NCBI RefSeq assembly: GCF_002105555.1
Contig: NZ_CP020612.1
Span: forward strand, 1 to 64,000
Direction: 5' to 3'
From: Paracoccus contaminans
Lineage (GTDB): Bacteria; Pseudomonadota; Alphaproteobacteria; Rhodobacterales; Rhodobacteraceae
DNA length: 64,000 nt
Shown here: one piece after another, positions 45,766 to 55,219 of the stretch
Position numbering within the stretch: the first letter of the stretch is position 1
Layout: every line of letters starts with the position of its first letter
The notes under the pieces: model-generated
What the model saw: the letters and a program-made list of their open reading frames with translations, nothing else
Databases searched by the model: none
Told to the model about the DNA's origin: nothing
Position numbers and translations under genes: made by a program

Positions 45766-46944
45766 TCAAAGCAGGATGCCCGGATCGGGACCGAGATCGA
45801 GACCGGGGAAGATCATCCCTTCGATGCGCGCCCTGTCGGTGCCGAACAGGCCCCGCATCGCCCAGCCGGCATAGGCGCGGACATCGCGCGTCGGCAAAAG
45901 ATCGCGCTGCTGGTAAAGCTGCCCATCGCCCAGGCCCGGCCAGTCGCCATAGACGCGGCCCCCGCGCACCGCCCCGCCCGCCATCAGCATGGCCCCGCCG
46001 GTGCCATGGTCCGTCCCGCCCGAGCCGTTCTCGCGCGCAGTGCGGCCGAACTCGGTCATGGCCAGAACGGTCGTCCTGTCCCAGTTCGCGCCCAGCTGGT
46101 CGCGCAGCGTCAGGATCGCGGTCGAAAGCTGGCGCAGCTGACGCCCGATCACCTGCGGCTGGCGCGCATGGCTGTCCCATCCGGCGAGCGAGAACGCCGC
46201 GATGCGCGTTGCCCCGTTCAGACGGTTTGCCGTAAAGGCGGCCAGCTTGGCCGCATCCCCGTTCGGGCCCTTGCCGTCGATGTCCAGCGGCGACAGCGAG
46301 CCGCCGATCGCCTCGGCATCGGCCGCCGCGGCGCGGAACAGCGCGTCATCGTGATAGACATCCGACAGCAGCAGCTTGGCCTGCGCCGAAAGGGCCAGCC
46401 GCGCGTCGGGGGCCCAGCTCAGCGCATGGGCCTTGCCTGACAGGATCAGCATTTCCTCGGTGCCGACTGTATAAGCCGTCTCGCCCGTCGCGCCCGGCAG
46501 ATCCTGAAGCAGCCGATTGAGCCAGCCGCCCTTCTGCTGGTCGATGGGCAGATCGTTGCCCGTCCCGGCCTCAAGCAGATCCTGCCCGTCGAAATGGCTG
46601 CGCTTGTCACGATAGGGCGTGGCGACGGCATGGGCAAAGGCCAGTTGCCCCGCCTGCCACAGCGGCATCAGTTCGGCCAGTTCCGGGTGCAGGGAATAGA
46701 ACCCGTCCAGATCCGGCGCGCCCTTGTCGGGGCCGGCGGACAGTTCGGCCCGCAGCGCGCGCAGGTTTGCATCGCCATAGGGCTGGACGACATCCAGCCC
46801 GTCCATCGCCCCGCGCAGCACGATGACGACCAGCCGGTTGTCACCGGGCGCGGCGGCGAATGTCATCGTGTTCAGCCAGGGATGCGCCGCGGCCGAGCAT
46901 GCGGCGAGCGCCCCGGATTTCAGCAGCAGGCGTCTGGATATCAT
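45766..46944 (-). CDS. DUF1501 family protein, Tat signal
   Basis: 392-residue protein with a twin-arginine type N-terminus (SRRLLLKSGALAACSAAAHP), so probably exported folded. The DUF1501 (sulfatase-like fold) segments include VVIVLRGAMDGLDVVQPYGD, HFDGQDLLEAG and VLAMTEFGRTARENGSGGTDHG. Function unknown; members are almost always paired with a DUF1800 protein, as here (15 bp gap). ATG at 46944. Likely extracytoplasmic. Confidence 0.88.
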   Translation of the reverse strand: MISRRLLLKSGALAACSAAAHPWLNTMTFAAAPGDNRLVVIVLRGAMDGLDVVQPYGDANLRALRAELSAGPDKGAPDLDGFYSLHPELAELMPLWQAGQLAFAHAVATPYRDKRSHFDGQDLLEAGTGNDLPIDQQKGGWLNRLLQDLPGATGETAYTVGTEEMLILSGKAHALSWAPDARLALSAQAKLLLSDVYHDDALFRAAAADAEAIGGSLSPLDIDGKGPNGDAAKLAAFTANRLNGATRIAAFSLAGWDSHARQPQVIGRQLRQLSTAILTLRDQLGANWDRTTVLAMTEFGRTARENGSGGTDHGTGGAMLMAGGAVRGGRVYGDWPGLGDGQLYQQRDLLPTRDVRAYAGWAMRGLFGTDRARIEGMIFPGLDLGPDPGILL

Positions 46945-46959
46945 GGTCGCGCCCCTTTT

Positions 46960-48324
46960 CTAGCGGCGGATGAAATCGGTCGAGGCAAGGACGATGGCCA
47001 CGCCCTCGCGCGCGTTCTCGGCCCGCGGGACGGCGGCGGCCAAGGGCGGCGAGGCCGTGTTCCCCAGCGCGGCCGACAAAAGGGCGCGCGGATCGGGCAG
47101 CGGATCGACCAGCTTGGACGGGATGCGCAGCGCCCAGGCGATTCGCGCCGACAGCATCTGCGGGGTGATCCAGGCCTCTGCCGGCTCGGGCCAGCCGTCA
47201 GGGCCGCGGGCACGGTTGAAGGGTTGGCCCATCAACTGCAGCGGGCCGGACAGGATCTGGTTGGTCGCCGGCGTGTCGAAGGCGCGCACCTGATCGCCGC
47301 TGACCCCAAGCGCCCGCAGCGCCGCAACCAGATAGTCCAGCGGCTGGCGCACCTTGGCGCGAAAGGTTTGCGCAAGGGCCGGATGGCCCGCCAGCACGGC
47401 GTTCACCTGGGCCAGATCGCCGCCGCTGGCGCGCCAGGTGGCGGCCAGATCGGCCACCAGCGCCGCCGGTGGATCGTCGGCGGCGAAATGCACCGCCAGC
47501 TTGCGGGCAATGTGATCGGCGGTGGCCGGAGCGGCGGCAAGATCGCCCAGCGCGCGGGCGATCTCGGCCATGCCGTCGGTGCCCCGCCCGCCATATGTCC
47601 GGCCCAGCACCCGGTCCGCGCCCGGCTCGGCGATCTGCGGGCGAAAGCGCACCGGATCGCGCGGGCTGTAGGTGAGGCCGGTCAGCAGTTCGGCCAGTTC
47701 ACGCACATCGGCCTGCGAATAGGATGCGCCCACCCCTAAGGTGTGCAGCTCCATGATCTCGCGACCAAGATTTTCGTTCAGGCCGAGGTTCCGCCCCGGC
47801 CGGCGCCTGACAAAGGGCGAATTCGGCCCATAGCTGCTGTTCTGGTTGAGATAGACCAGCATCATCGGGTGGGTGGAACTGGCGACCAGCATGTCGGCAA
47901 AGCGGCCGTTCAGATGCGGGCGGATCGCTTCGTCCACGAAGGCGCCGGCCATGATCTGCTGCGGCGGGTTCTGGGCAACAGTGGTGAAATGGTCGGCCCA
48001 GAACTGCACCAGCCGTTCGCCGAAACCCGCCGGCGCGTCCAAGGCCCGCGCGATGCGCCCGCGCAGCACCTCAAGCCGCTGCCCGTTCAGGCGCTGGTTC
48101 AGGGCCCGGTATTCCTCCATCGACACGGTCTGTTCCTTGACGCCCTTGCGCGCGGCGTCAAGCTCGCTCTGCGCGCGGCTGGCCTGTTCCGCTGTCCAGC
48201 CCTCGGGCACGGTGGACGCCTGCACCGATTCGAGAACAAGCGCGGCATGGTCGGGCGCGCCATGGCGCGGCGACAATCCATAGCCAAGCCTGATCGCGGC
48301 AAGTTCGGGATAAGCTGGAGTCAC
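46960..48324 (-). CDS. DUF1800 family protein
   Basis: 454-residue protein of the DUF1800 family, function unknown. Recognisable segments are AIRLGYGLSPRHG at the N-terminus, ARALDAPAGFGERLVQFWADHF, NENLGREIMELHTLGVGASYSQADVRELAELLTG, and AANKL-like HIARKLAVHFAADDPP. No signal peptide is evident with the GTG start at 48324. It is coupled to the DUF1501 gene downstream; the pair probably works together outside the cytoplasm. Confidence 0.87.
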   Translation of the reverse strand: MTPAYPELAAIRLGYGLSPRHGAPDHAALVLESVQASTVPEGWTAEQASRAQSELDAARKGVKEQTVSMEEYRALNQRLNGQRLEVLRGRIARALDAPAGFGERLVQFWADHFTTVAQNPPQQIMAGAFVDEAIRPHLNGRFADMLVASSTHPMMLVYLNQNSSYGPNSPFVRRRPGRNLGLNENLGREIMELHTLGVGASYSQADVRELAELLTGLTYSPRDPVRFRPQIAEPGADRVLGRTYGGRGTDGMAEIARALGDLAAAPATADHIARKLAVHFAADDPPAALVADLAATWRASGGDLAQVNAVLAGHPALAQTFRAKVRQPLDYLVAALRALGVSGDQVRAFDTPATNQILSGPLQLMGQPFNRARGPDGWPEPAEAWITPQMLSARIAWALRIPSKLVDPLPDPRALLSAALGNTASPPLAAAVPRAENAREGVAIVLASTDFIRR

Positions 48325-48342
48325 CTCAACCCCGTCACGGCT

Positions 48343-48366
48343 GCCGGGCGCAGAAACGCGCCCGGC
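48343..48366 (-). terminator. Stem-loop downstream of aspS
   Basis: GCCGGGCGC (48343-48351), loop AGAAAC, GCGCCCGGC (48358-48366): perfect 9 bp stem 76 bp past the aspS stop, no T-run. Probably a transcript end or spacer before the DUF1800 gene. Confidence 0.35.
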
Positions 48367-48441
48367 GCCCTTATGGCACAGGCGAGGCGCGGGCGCACCT
48401 CACCTCACGCAGTCCTGACCGCGCCTTGCGCGCAGGACCGA

Positions 48442-50220
48442 TCAGGCGTCCTTGGGCAGCGGCCGCAGGCGCAGATCGCGCAGCTGTTCGTTCGTCGGCT
48501 CGCTGGGCGCGCCCATCATCAGATCCTCGGCGCGCTGGTTCATCGGGAACATGATCACCTCGCGAATGTTGCTTTCATCCGCCAGCAGCATCACGATCCG
48601 GTCGATGCCCGCCGCGCAGCCGCCATGGGGGGGCGCGCCATAGCGGAACGCCTTGACCATGCCGCCGAACCGCTTTTCCACCTCGGCCGCGGGATAGCCG
48701 GCCAGCTCGAACGCCTTGAACATGATCTCGGGCGTGTGGTTGCGAATCCCGCCCGAGATCAGCTCATAGCCGTTGCAGGCCAGGTCATACTGATAGGCAT
48801 GGACCTTCAGCGGATCGCCGTTCAGCGCCTCCATCCCGCCCTGCGGCATCGAGAACGGATTGTGGCTGAAGTCGATCCTGCCGTCGTCGGTTTTCTCATA
48901 CATCGGGAAATCGACGATCCAGGCGAACTTGAACTGGTTCTCGTCGATCAGGCCAAGCTCGCGGCCGATCTCGGTCCGCGCGCGGCCGGCGACTGCCTCG
49001 AAGTCGGACGGCTTGCCGCCGAGGAAAAAGACGGCGTCGCCCTCGGTAAGGTTCAGCGCGGCGCGGATCGCCTCGGTCGGCTCGGGGCCGAGGGCCTTGG
49101 CAACAGGGCCTGCGGCCTCGGTGCTGCCGTCCTCGGCCTTGCGCCAGAAGATATACCCCATGCCCGGCAGCCCCTGCGCCTGGGCAAAGGCGTTCATCCG
49201 GTCGGCGAACTTCCTCGACCCGCCGCCCGGCGCGGGGATGGCGCGGACCTCGGTCCCCTCCTGCTCCAGCAGCTTGGCAAAGATGCCAAAGCCGCTGCCG
49301 CGGAAATGGTCCGACACGTCCACCATCTCGATCGGGTTGCGCAGGTCGGGCTTGTCGGTGCCGTATTTGCGCAAGCTCTCGACATAGGGGATCAGCGGCC
49401 AATCGGCATCGACGCGGCGCCCGCCCCCGAATTCTTCGAACAGGCCCTGGATGACCGGCTGGACAGCGGCGAAGACATCCTTCTGCTCGACGAAGGACAT
49501 CTCGATATCAAGCTGGTAAAAGTCGGTCGGGCTGCGATCGGCGCGCGGGTCTTCATCGCGGAAGCAGGGCGCGATCTGGAAATAGCGGTCAAAGCCCGCG
49601 ACCATGATCAGCTGCTTGAACTGCTGGGGCGCCTGCGGCAGCGCATAGAACTTGCCCGGATGCAGGCGCGATGGCACCAGGAAGTCGCGCGCGCCCTCGG
49701 GCGAGGAGGCGGTGATGATCGGCGTCTGGAATTCGGTGAAGCCGGCGTTCCACATCGCGTCGCGCAGCCATTTGATGACCCGGCTGCGCAGCATGATGTT
49801 GCCATGCAGCGACTCGCGGCGCAGGTCGAGGAAGCGATAGGCGAGGCGCGTCTCCTCGGGGTAGTCCTGATCGCCGAACACCGGCAGCGGCAGCTCGTCC
49901 GCCGGGCCCAGCACCTCGGCGCCGGTGGCATAGACCTCGATCTCGCCGGTGGGCAGCTTGGGGTTGATGAGGCTCGCATCGCGCAGCTTCACCTTGCCAT
50001 CGATGCGGATGACGGTCTCCGCCCGCAGCCTTTCCAGCAGGCCAAAGGCAGGGCTGTCGCTGTCGGCGATCACCTGGGTGATGCCGTAATGATCGCGCAA
50101 GTCGATGAACAGCACGCCCCCATGGTCGCGGACCCGATGGACCCAGCCCGACAGGCGCACGGCTTGCCCGGCGTCGTTGGCGGTCAGCTGGCCGCAGTTA
50201 TGGCTGCGATAGGCGTTCAT
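48442..50220 (-). CDS. aspS: Aspartate-tRNA ligase
   Basis: Class II aminoacyl-tRNA synthetase of 592 residues, charging tRNA-Asp (possibly also tRNA-Asn in this lineage, as with bacterial-type enzymes lacking AsnRS; inferred). N-terminal OB anticodon domain ([21 protein letters not shown]), motif 2 [24 protein letters not shown], a GAD insertion domain in the middle, and motif 3 [22 protein letters not shown] at 50220. Confidence 0.96.
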   Translation of the reverse strand: MNAYRSHNCGQLTANDAGQAVRLSGWVHRVRDHGGVLFIDLRDHYGITQVIADSDSPAFGLLERLRAETVIRIDGKVKLRDASLINPKLPTGEIEVYATGAEVLGPADELPLPVFGDQDYPEETRLAYRFLDLRRESLHGNIMLRSRVIKWLRDAMWNAGFTEFQTPIITASSPEGARDFLVPSRLHPGKFYALPQAPQQFKQLIMVAGFDRYFQIAPCFRDEDPRADRSPTDFYQLDIEMSFVEQKDVFAAVQPVIQGLFEEFGGGRRVDADWPLIPYVESLRKYGTDKPDLRNPIEMVDVSDHFRGSGFGIFAKLLEQEGTEVRAIPAPGGGSRKFADRMNAFAQAQGLPGMGYIFWRKAEDGSTEAAGPVAKALGPEPTEAIRAALNLTEGDAVFFLGGKPSDFEAVAGRARTEIGRELGLIDENQFKFAWIVDFPMYEKTDDGRIDFSHNPFSMPQGGMEALNGDPLKVHAYQYDLACNGYELISGGIRNHTPEIMFKAFELAGYPAAEVEKRFGGMVKAFRYGAPPHGGCAAGIDRIVMLLADESNIREVIMFPMNQRAEDLMMGAPSEPTNEQLRDLRLRPLPKDA

Positions 50221-50288
50221 GGCGCGTCCCCTTTGTTCCGGGACCGCATCAACGCCGCGCCGCCCGCGCTGTCAAGCGCGCCGCGCCC

Positions 50289-50924
50289 CTAGAACGGCCG
50301 CACGACATTGCCGGACCAGAAATAGGCGCCCATCCCGACCGTGAACAGCACGTTCCCCGCCAGCGCATGCGCCGCCCAGGCGGCAGGGAAACCCTTGGCC
50401 TGATAAAGACGGGCGAAAAGCCAGCCGCCCAGGAAGGTCAGCACCGCCACCACGACCGACCAGTACATCAGATGCGCCAGCGAAAAGATCGCCGCATTCA
50501 CCAGCCGCGCGCGCCGCTCGCCCCCCATCATGGGGGCATAGCGGTGGAAATACAGCGCCCGGAAGATCAGTTCCTGCGGCAGCGCCGACAGCAGCGGATA
50601 AAGCAGCCACAGAACGGCCAGAAAGCTCAGCCGCTCCGGGCTCACATTGGGCAGGAAGCCGGGCCGGGTCGCCCGCATGACCATCAGCCCGATGACCGCC
50701 ACCAGCAGCGCAAAGAGGATCATGCGCCCCCAGTTGACCCTGCCCCAGCCATGGACCAGCTGCGACCAGTCGAAATCGCCCGTCGCGCGGATCAGCGCCA
50801 GCCCGGCCAGGGTAAAGGCGAAGAGCGCCGGAAACAGCGCATTCGGCGGCAGGAACACCGCCATGACCACCGGCACGCCCACGAACAGCGCCAGGAACTC
50901 GGCCCATCGCGCTGCCTGCGCCAT
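50289..50924 (-). CDS. CPBP-family intramembrane metalloprotease-like protein
   Basis: 211-residue membrane protein with about six helices. The CPBP (Abi) motifs are SALPQELIFRALYFHRY (motif 1, with Gln in place of the first Glu), FSLAHLMYW (motif 2) and AHALAGN (motif 3). Proteolytic activity is known for CAAX relatives; here it is not assured. ATG at 50924, 3 nt after the lysozyme-like gene, so they form one unit. Confidence 0.82.
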   Translation of the reverse strand: MAQAARWAEFLALFVGVPVVMAVFLPPNALFPALFAFTLAGLALIRATGDFDWSQLVHGWGRVNWGRMILFALLVAVIGLMVMRATRPGFLPNVSPERLSFLAVLWLLYPLLSALPQELIFRALYFHRYAPMMGGERRARLVNAAIFSLAHLMYWSVVVAVLTFLGGWLFARLYQAKGFPAAWAAHALAGNVLFTVGMGAYFWSGNVVRPF

Positions 50925-50927
50925 CGC

Positions 50928-51755
50928 TCAGCGCTGCATCCGGCTGGCAAGCCAGCGGTTCCACTGCGCCCGGTTGCCGGCAAAGGTGTTCAGATCGACA
51001 TTGCCGCGAAAGCCGGGCGCGGTGCCCGTTCCGGTGTATTGCCAGAAGCTCCACCGCTGGCCGGGATAGGTGCCGCGGGGATGGTCGGCGACCGAGCGCA
51101 GCCAGAACTCGGCATTCATGCGGCCAAGCTGGGCGTCGCGGTAGAAATCGACGGTGGTATAGACGATCGGGCGCTGGCCGTAATACTGCGTCAGGATCGC
51201 CATGAAGGTGCCGACCTCCTGATGGATTTCAGCCGGGCTGGGCTGATAGCGGCAGGTCCGCGAATTATGGACCCATTCCAGATCGACGACCGGCGGCAAC
51301 GCGCCCCGTTCACGCGGGACATTGGCGATGAACCAGGCCGCCTGCTCGGCCCCCGAGCGGCAGAAATAGTAGAAGTGATAGGCCCCGCGCGGAATGCCCG
51401 CCGCTCGCGTCTGCGCCCAGTAGGCCGGGAAGGCCGGGTCCGAATGATCGCCCCCTTCCGTCGCCTTGAGAAAGGCGAAGCTGATCCCGGCTGCCCGCGC
51501 CGTCGCCCAGTCCACGCTGCCCTGATAGCGCGACACGTCCACCCCGTGGACCTGGTTGTTGTAGGGGTGGCCCGAGGTCCAGACATGGGGGGCGCTGTCG
51601 CCCAGCGCCGGCACCGCGCCGCCGACATAGCTGCCGCTCACCGGCTGGCCCGACCCGATGCTCGCATCGGTCACGACGCGCCGGCTTGCCCCCCCGCCGC
51701 AACCCGCCAGTGCCGCAATCGCCACGAGGGCTGCCGCCCTGATCCACATCTTCAT
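50928..51755 (-). CDS. GH25 muramidase-like lipoprotein
   Basis: 275-residue precursor. The lipobox ends at about Cys19 (LAGC), so it is anchored in a membrane. The GH25 (lysozyme M1) domain from about residue 70 has HGVDVSRYQGSVDWATARAAG, FAFLKATEGGDH, GAYHFYYF, PPVVDLEW (catalytic Asp/Glu) and WSFWQYTGTG. It should cleave peptidoglycan glycan chains. ATG at 51755; ATG at 51749 is also possible. It is followed after 3 nt by the CPBP gene. Confidence 0.88.
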   Translation of the reverse strand: MKMWIRAAALVAIAALAGCGGGASRRVVTDASIGSGQPVSGSYVGGAVPALGDSAPHVWTSGHPYNNQVHGVDVSRYQGSVDWATARAAGISFAFLKATEGGDHSDPAFPAYWAQTRAAGIPRGAYHFYYFCRSGAEQAAWFIANVPRERGALPPVVDLEWVHNSRTCRYQPSPAEIHQEVGTFMAILTQYYGQRPIVYTTVDFYRDAQLGRMNAEFWLRSVADHPRGTYPGQRWSFWQYTGTGTAPGFRGNVDLNTFAGNRAQWNRWLASRMQR

Positions 51756-51872
51756 CGTCCTGCCCGGCCCGTCTTGTGTTCTGGTTGCCGGGACTATCCA
51801 CAAGGCACCGCGGAAAGTCACGCCGGCCCCTTATCGCACGCAGCCGGCGCGTATCACGAAATCGTGTGCCCG

Positions 51873-53252
51873 TCAGTTCAGGTCGGGCACCAGCTTGCCG
51901 GGGTTCATGATGTTGTTGGGATCAAGCGCCCGCTTGATCGACCCCATCACTCCCCAAGCCGCGCCGTGCTGGGCATCCATCAGGCCCCGCTTGCCCACGC
52001 CGATGCCGTGCTCGCCGCTGATCGTGCCCCCGACCGCGAGGGCGCGGTGCGCCATCCGCTCGGCCACGCCCTTGGCGATGGCGATCTCGTCCTGGTTGCC
52101 GGGTTCAAGCAGCATCAGCACATGAAAGTTGCCGTCGCCCACATGGCCCACCACGTCGCCCATCAGGCCCGACCGGTGCATGTCCTCGGACGCGGCCGCG
52201 ACCGCCGCAGGCAGTTCGGACATCGGCACGCAGATGTCGGTGCTGATCCCCGTCGCGCCCGGCCGCAGCTTGAGCGCCGCGTAATAGGACGCATGGCGCG
52301 CCGCCCACAGGCGGTTTCGCTCGTCCAGGCTGGTGGCCCAGGCGAACCCCTGCCCATGGTTTTCGGCCGCGATCGCACCGAAGCTTTCCGCATCGGCCTT
52401 GACCGACTGCGGCGAGCCGTTGAACTCGACCATCAGATGCGGCTGTTCGGGATAGGCCGATCCCATGTGCATGTTGACCGCGCGCATGGCCATCGCGTCC
52501 ATGAACTCGATCCGCGCCATCGGGATGCCCATCTGCATCGTCTGCGCCACGCAGGTGACTGCATCCTCGAGCGTCGGAAAGGCGCAGACGGCGGCGGCGA
52601 CATCTTCGGGCTGGGGGTGCAGGCGCAGCGTCAGTTCGGTGATGATCGCCAGCGTGCCCTCGGACCCGACCAGCAGCGCGGTCAGGTCATAGCCGGCGCT
52701 GGACTTGGCCGCGCGGCTGCCGGTGCGGATCACGGTGCCGTCCGCCAGCACAGCCTCGAGCGCGAGGACGTTCTGGCGCATGGTGCCATAGCGGACCGCC
52801 GTGGTCCCGCTGGCGCGGGTCGATGCCATGCCGCCAAGGCTGGCATTCGCGCCCGGATCGACGGGAAACATCAGGCCCGTCGCGCGCAGCTCCGTGTTCA
52901 GCGTCTCGCGCGTGACGCCCGGCTGGACGACGGCCAGCATGTCCTCGGGCCGGATATCCAGCACCTTGTCCATCCGCATCATGTCCAGCACCAGACCGCC
53001 CCGGACGGCCAGCGCATGCCCTTCCAGCGAGGTGCCCGTCCCCCATCCGATCACCGGCACCCGGTGCGCATTGCAGATCGCCAGCACGCGCGACACCTCG
53101 GCCGTGTCCAGCGGAAAGCCCACCGCATCGGGGGGCGGGGCGCGGTGGAACGTTTCGGATGCGGCGTGCAGGGCCAGGTCGGATTCGCCGGTGGACAGCC
53201 GGTCGCCCAGCACGTTGCGCAGTTCGGACAGGACGGATGGGGCGATCGGCAC
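51873..53252 (-). CDS. FAD-linked D-lactate dehydrogenase (cytochrome) / glycolate oxidase GlcD-like
   Basis: 459-residue flavoenzyme. FAD-binding (PCMH) domain about 40-215: VIGWGTGTSLEGHAL, PGVTRETLN, DPGANASLGGMASTRASGTTAVRYGTM. C-terminal cap/oxidase domain has GHVGDGNFHVLML and GGTISGEHGIGVGKRGLM. Single-chain layout and SEGT motif fit D-lactate dehydrogenases (Dld type) that feed electrons to the respiratory chain. GTG at 53252 with a GAGGAG site 8 nt upstream. A dispersed repeat lies between it and pepP. Confidence 0.9.
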   Translation of the reverse strand: MPIAPSVLSELRNVLGDRLSTGESDLALHAASETFHRAPPPDAVGFPLDTAEVSRVLAICNAHRVPVIGWGTGTSLEGHALAVRGGLVLDMMRMDKVLDIRPEDMLAVVQPGVTRETLNTELRATGLMFPVDPGANASLGGMASTRASGTTAVRYGTMRQNVLALEAVLADGTVIRTGSRAAKSSAGYDLTALLVGSEGTLAIITELTLRLHPQPEDVAAAVCAFPTLEDAVTCVAQTMQMGIPMARIEFMDAMAMRAVNMHMGSAYPEQPHLMVEFNGSPQSVKADAESFGAIAAENHGQGFAWATSLDERNRLWAARHASYYAALKLRPGATGISTDICVPMSELPAAVAAASEDMHRSGLMGDVVGHVGDGNFHVLMLLEPGNQDEIAIAKGVAERMAHRALAVGGTISGEHGIGVGKRGLMDAQHGAAWGVMGSIKRALDPNNIMNPGKLVPDLN

Positions 53253-53326
53253 GGGGCGACTCCTCTGCTTGTGGCGGCTGGACAGTGCATCCGGCGGGCG
53301 CGGCTCTCAACCCCGCGCGGCCGGGT

Positions 53327-53386
53327 TTCTTCTGCAGTCAAATATCCCGGGGTGAGCCGCCGGCAGGCGGCGAGGGGCAGCGCCCC
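53327..53386 (-). repeat. Dispersed GC-hairpin/ATATTT repeat, copy D
   Basis: Read on the minus strand: GGGGCGCTGCCCC, a 21-24 nt insert with its own GCCGCC/GGCGGC stem, CCCCGGGATATTTGA and TGCAGAAGAA. It starts 3 nt after the stop of the aminopeptidase gene and precedes the D-lactate dehydrogenase gene, same orientation. Confidence 0.6.
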
Positions 53387-53389
53387 TTG

Positions 53390-55219
53390 TCAGCCCGCGC
53401 CCAGGGGCGCCGTCGCCTGCGCCAGCCAGCCCTGCGCATCGGCCGGAACCAGAGGGCCGATCTCGGCCAGAACGCGGGCGTGATAGGCGTCAAGCCAGGC
53501 GATCTCGGCCCGGCCCAGCATCCCCGGCTCGACAAGCCGGGTGTCGATCGGCACCAGCGTCAGCGTCTCGAACCCCAGCATGTCGCGCCCGTCCGGGCTG
53601 GGCGCAGGCTCGACGGCGATCAGGTTCTCGATCCGGATGCCCCATTCGCCCTCGCGGTAATAGCCCGGCTCGTTCGACAGGATCATCCCCGGCTCAAGCG
53701 GGATGGTCGAGCGGCGCGCGATGCGGACCGGGCCTTCATGGACGCACAGCGCCGCCCCCACCCCGTGCCCGGTGCCATGGTCATAGTCCAGCCCGGCCTG
53801 CCAAAGCGGCGCACGCGCCACCGCATCGATGTCGCGCCCCGCAACGCCGCGGGGAAAGCGCAGCCGCGACAGCGCGATCATGCCCTGCAGCACCCGCGTA
53901 TAGGCATCGCGCGCGCCGGAGGGCGCGGGGCCGATGGGAACCGTGCGGGTGATGTCGGTGGTGCCGTCCGCATACTGCCCCCCCGAATCAAGCAGCAGCA
54001 GATCGCCGGCCCGGACTGTACGGTCGGTGGCCTGCGTCACGCGGTAATGCACGATCGCCCCGTTGGGGCCGGACCCGCAGATCGTGTCAAAGCTGATATC
54101 GGTGGCCCCTGCCGCGCGCCGGTATTGTTCCAGCATGCGCACCACGTCGATTTCCGTAAAGGCGCCGGGCGGCTGGGCATCGATCCAGGCCAGCGCGCGG
54201 ATCACCGCCACCGCGTCGCGGCGGTGGGCGGCGCGCATCCCGGCCAGCTCGGCCGCCGTCTTGCGCGCCTTGGGCAGCGATACGGGATCGTCCTGCAGCG
54301 CGACCTCGACCCCCGCCCCTGCCAGCGCGGTCGTGACGGCGACGGGCACGCTGGCGGGATCGGCGCGCACCGGGCCGGCCAGCGCGGCCAGCGCCGCCGC
54401 GAACCGGCCCGGCGGCTGGATCGACACATGGTTTCCCAGATGCGCGGCAACCTCGGGGCCGAACTTGGCCGGGTCGGCGAAAAGCTGCACCCCGCCTGCG
54501 TCATCCAGGATGGCGAAAGACTGCACCACCGGATTGCGGGGCAGGTCAGCGCCGCGGATGTTCAGCAGCCAGCAGATCGAATCGGGCATTGTCAGCACCG
54601 CAGCCCGGTGCCCCGCCGCGCGCAGATCGGCCGCGATCATCGCGCGCCGTTCGGCCGCGCCGGCCCCGGCATGGCGGCTGTCGTGAACACGCACCGCGCC
54701 CTGCGGCGGGTCCGGGCGATCGGTCCAGATCGCATCGACGGGGTTCGCGATCGCCCGCAGCGCGATGCCCGACCCCTGAAGCGCCTTGTCCAGCGCGGCG
54801 ATTTCATCCTGCGTATGCAGCCAGGGATCAAAGCCGAGAACGCCCCCATCGGGCAGCGCCGCGCGAAGCCAGTCGGCGGCCGGCGTTTCCGGCCAGTTCA
54901 CCGGCGTAAGGATCGCCGGGTCCGTCTCGGCCCGCACCTGCACGCGGTAGCGCCCATCGACAAAGACCCCGGCCTGCCCGGCGGTCAGGATGGCAAAGCC
55001 CGCGCTGCCGGAAAAGCCGGTCAGCCAGCGCAGCCTTGCATCGCAATCGGCGACGTATTCGCCCTGATGGGCATCGGCGCGCGGAACGATCACCGCGTCC
55101 AGCCCCTTGGCTGCCATCAGCGCCCGCAGCGCCGCCAAGCGCGGCGCGGCGCAGGCGGGGTCGGCCTCGGAATCAAAGGTCTGGAATCCGCCCATGGCGC
55201 TTGCCTTGCCGCCCGCCAT
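53390..55219 (-). CDS. Xaa-Pro aminopeptidase P family protein
   Basis: 609-residue M24 metallopeptidase, the long three-domain type: two creatinase-like N-terminal domains (about 1-320) and a pita-bread catalytic domain. Metal ligands are in LLLDSGGQYADGTTDITRT (two Asp), GTGHGVGAAL (His), SNEPGYY (Glu) and a final Glu near the C-terminus. It would remove N-terminal residues before proline. Start ATG at 55219 overlaps the cobT stop by 1 nt; ATG at 55195 is closer to homologues (GGFQTFDS) and is a fair alternative. Confidence 0.9.
   Translation of the reverse strand: MAGGKASAMGGFQTFDSEADPACAAPRLAALRALMAAKGLDAVIVPRADAHQGEYVADCDARLRWLTGFSGSAGFAILTAGQAGVFVDGRYRVQVRAETDPAILTPVNWPETPAADWLRAALPDGGVLGFDPWLHTQDEIAALDKALQGSGIALRAIANPVDAIWTDRPDPPQGAVRVHDSRHAGAGAAERRAMIAADLRAAGHRAAVLTMPDSICWLLNIRGADLPRNPVVQSFAILDDAGGVQLFADPAKFGPEVAAHLGNHVSIQPPGRFAAALAALAGPVRADPASVPVAVTTALAGAGVEVALQDDPVSLPKARKTAAELAGMRAAHRRDAVAVIRALAWIDAQPPGAFTEIDVVRMLEQYRRAAGATDISFDTICGSGPNGAIVHYRVTQATDRTVRAGDLLLLDSGGQYADGTTDITRTVPIGPAPSGARDAYTRVLQGMIALSRLRFPRGVAGRDIDAVARAPLWQAGLDYDHGTGHGVGAALCVHEGPVRIARRSTIPLEPGMILSNEPGYYREGEWGIRIENLIAVEPAPSPDGRDMLGFETLTLVPIDTRLVEPGMLGRAEIAWLDAYHARVLAEIGPLVPADAQGWLAQATAPLGAG

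Noticed and set aside
50367..53483. Plus-strand open frame of about 1000 codons
   Set aside because: Antisense to CPBP, GH25 and D-lactate dehydrogenase genes; His/Arg/Gln-rich composition typical of a shadow.
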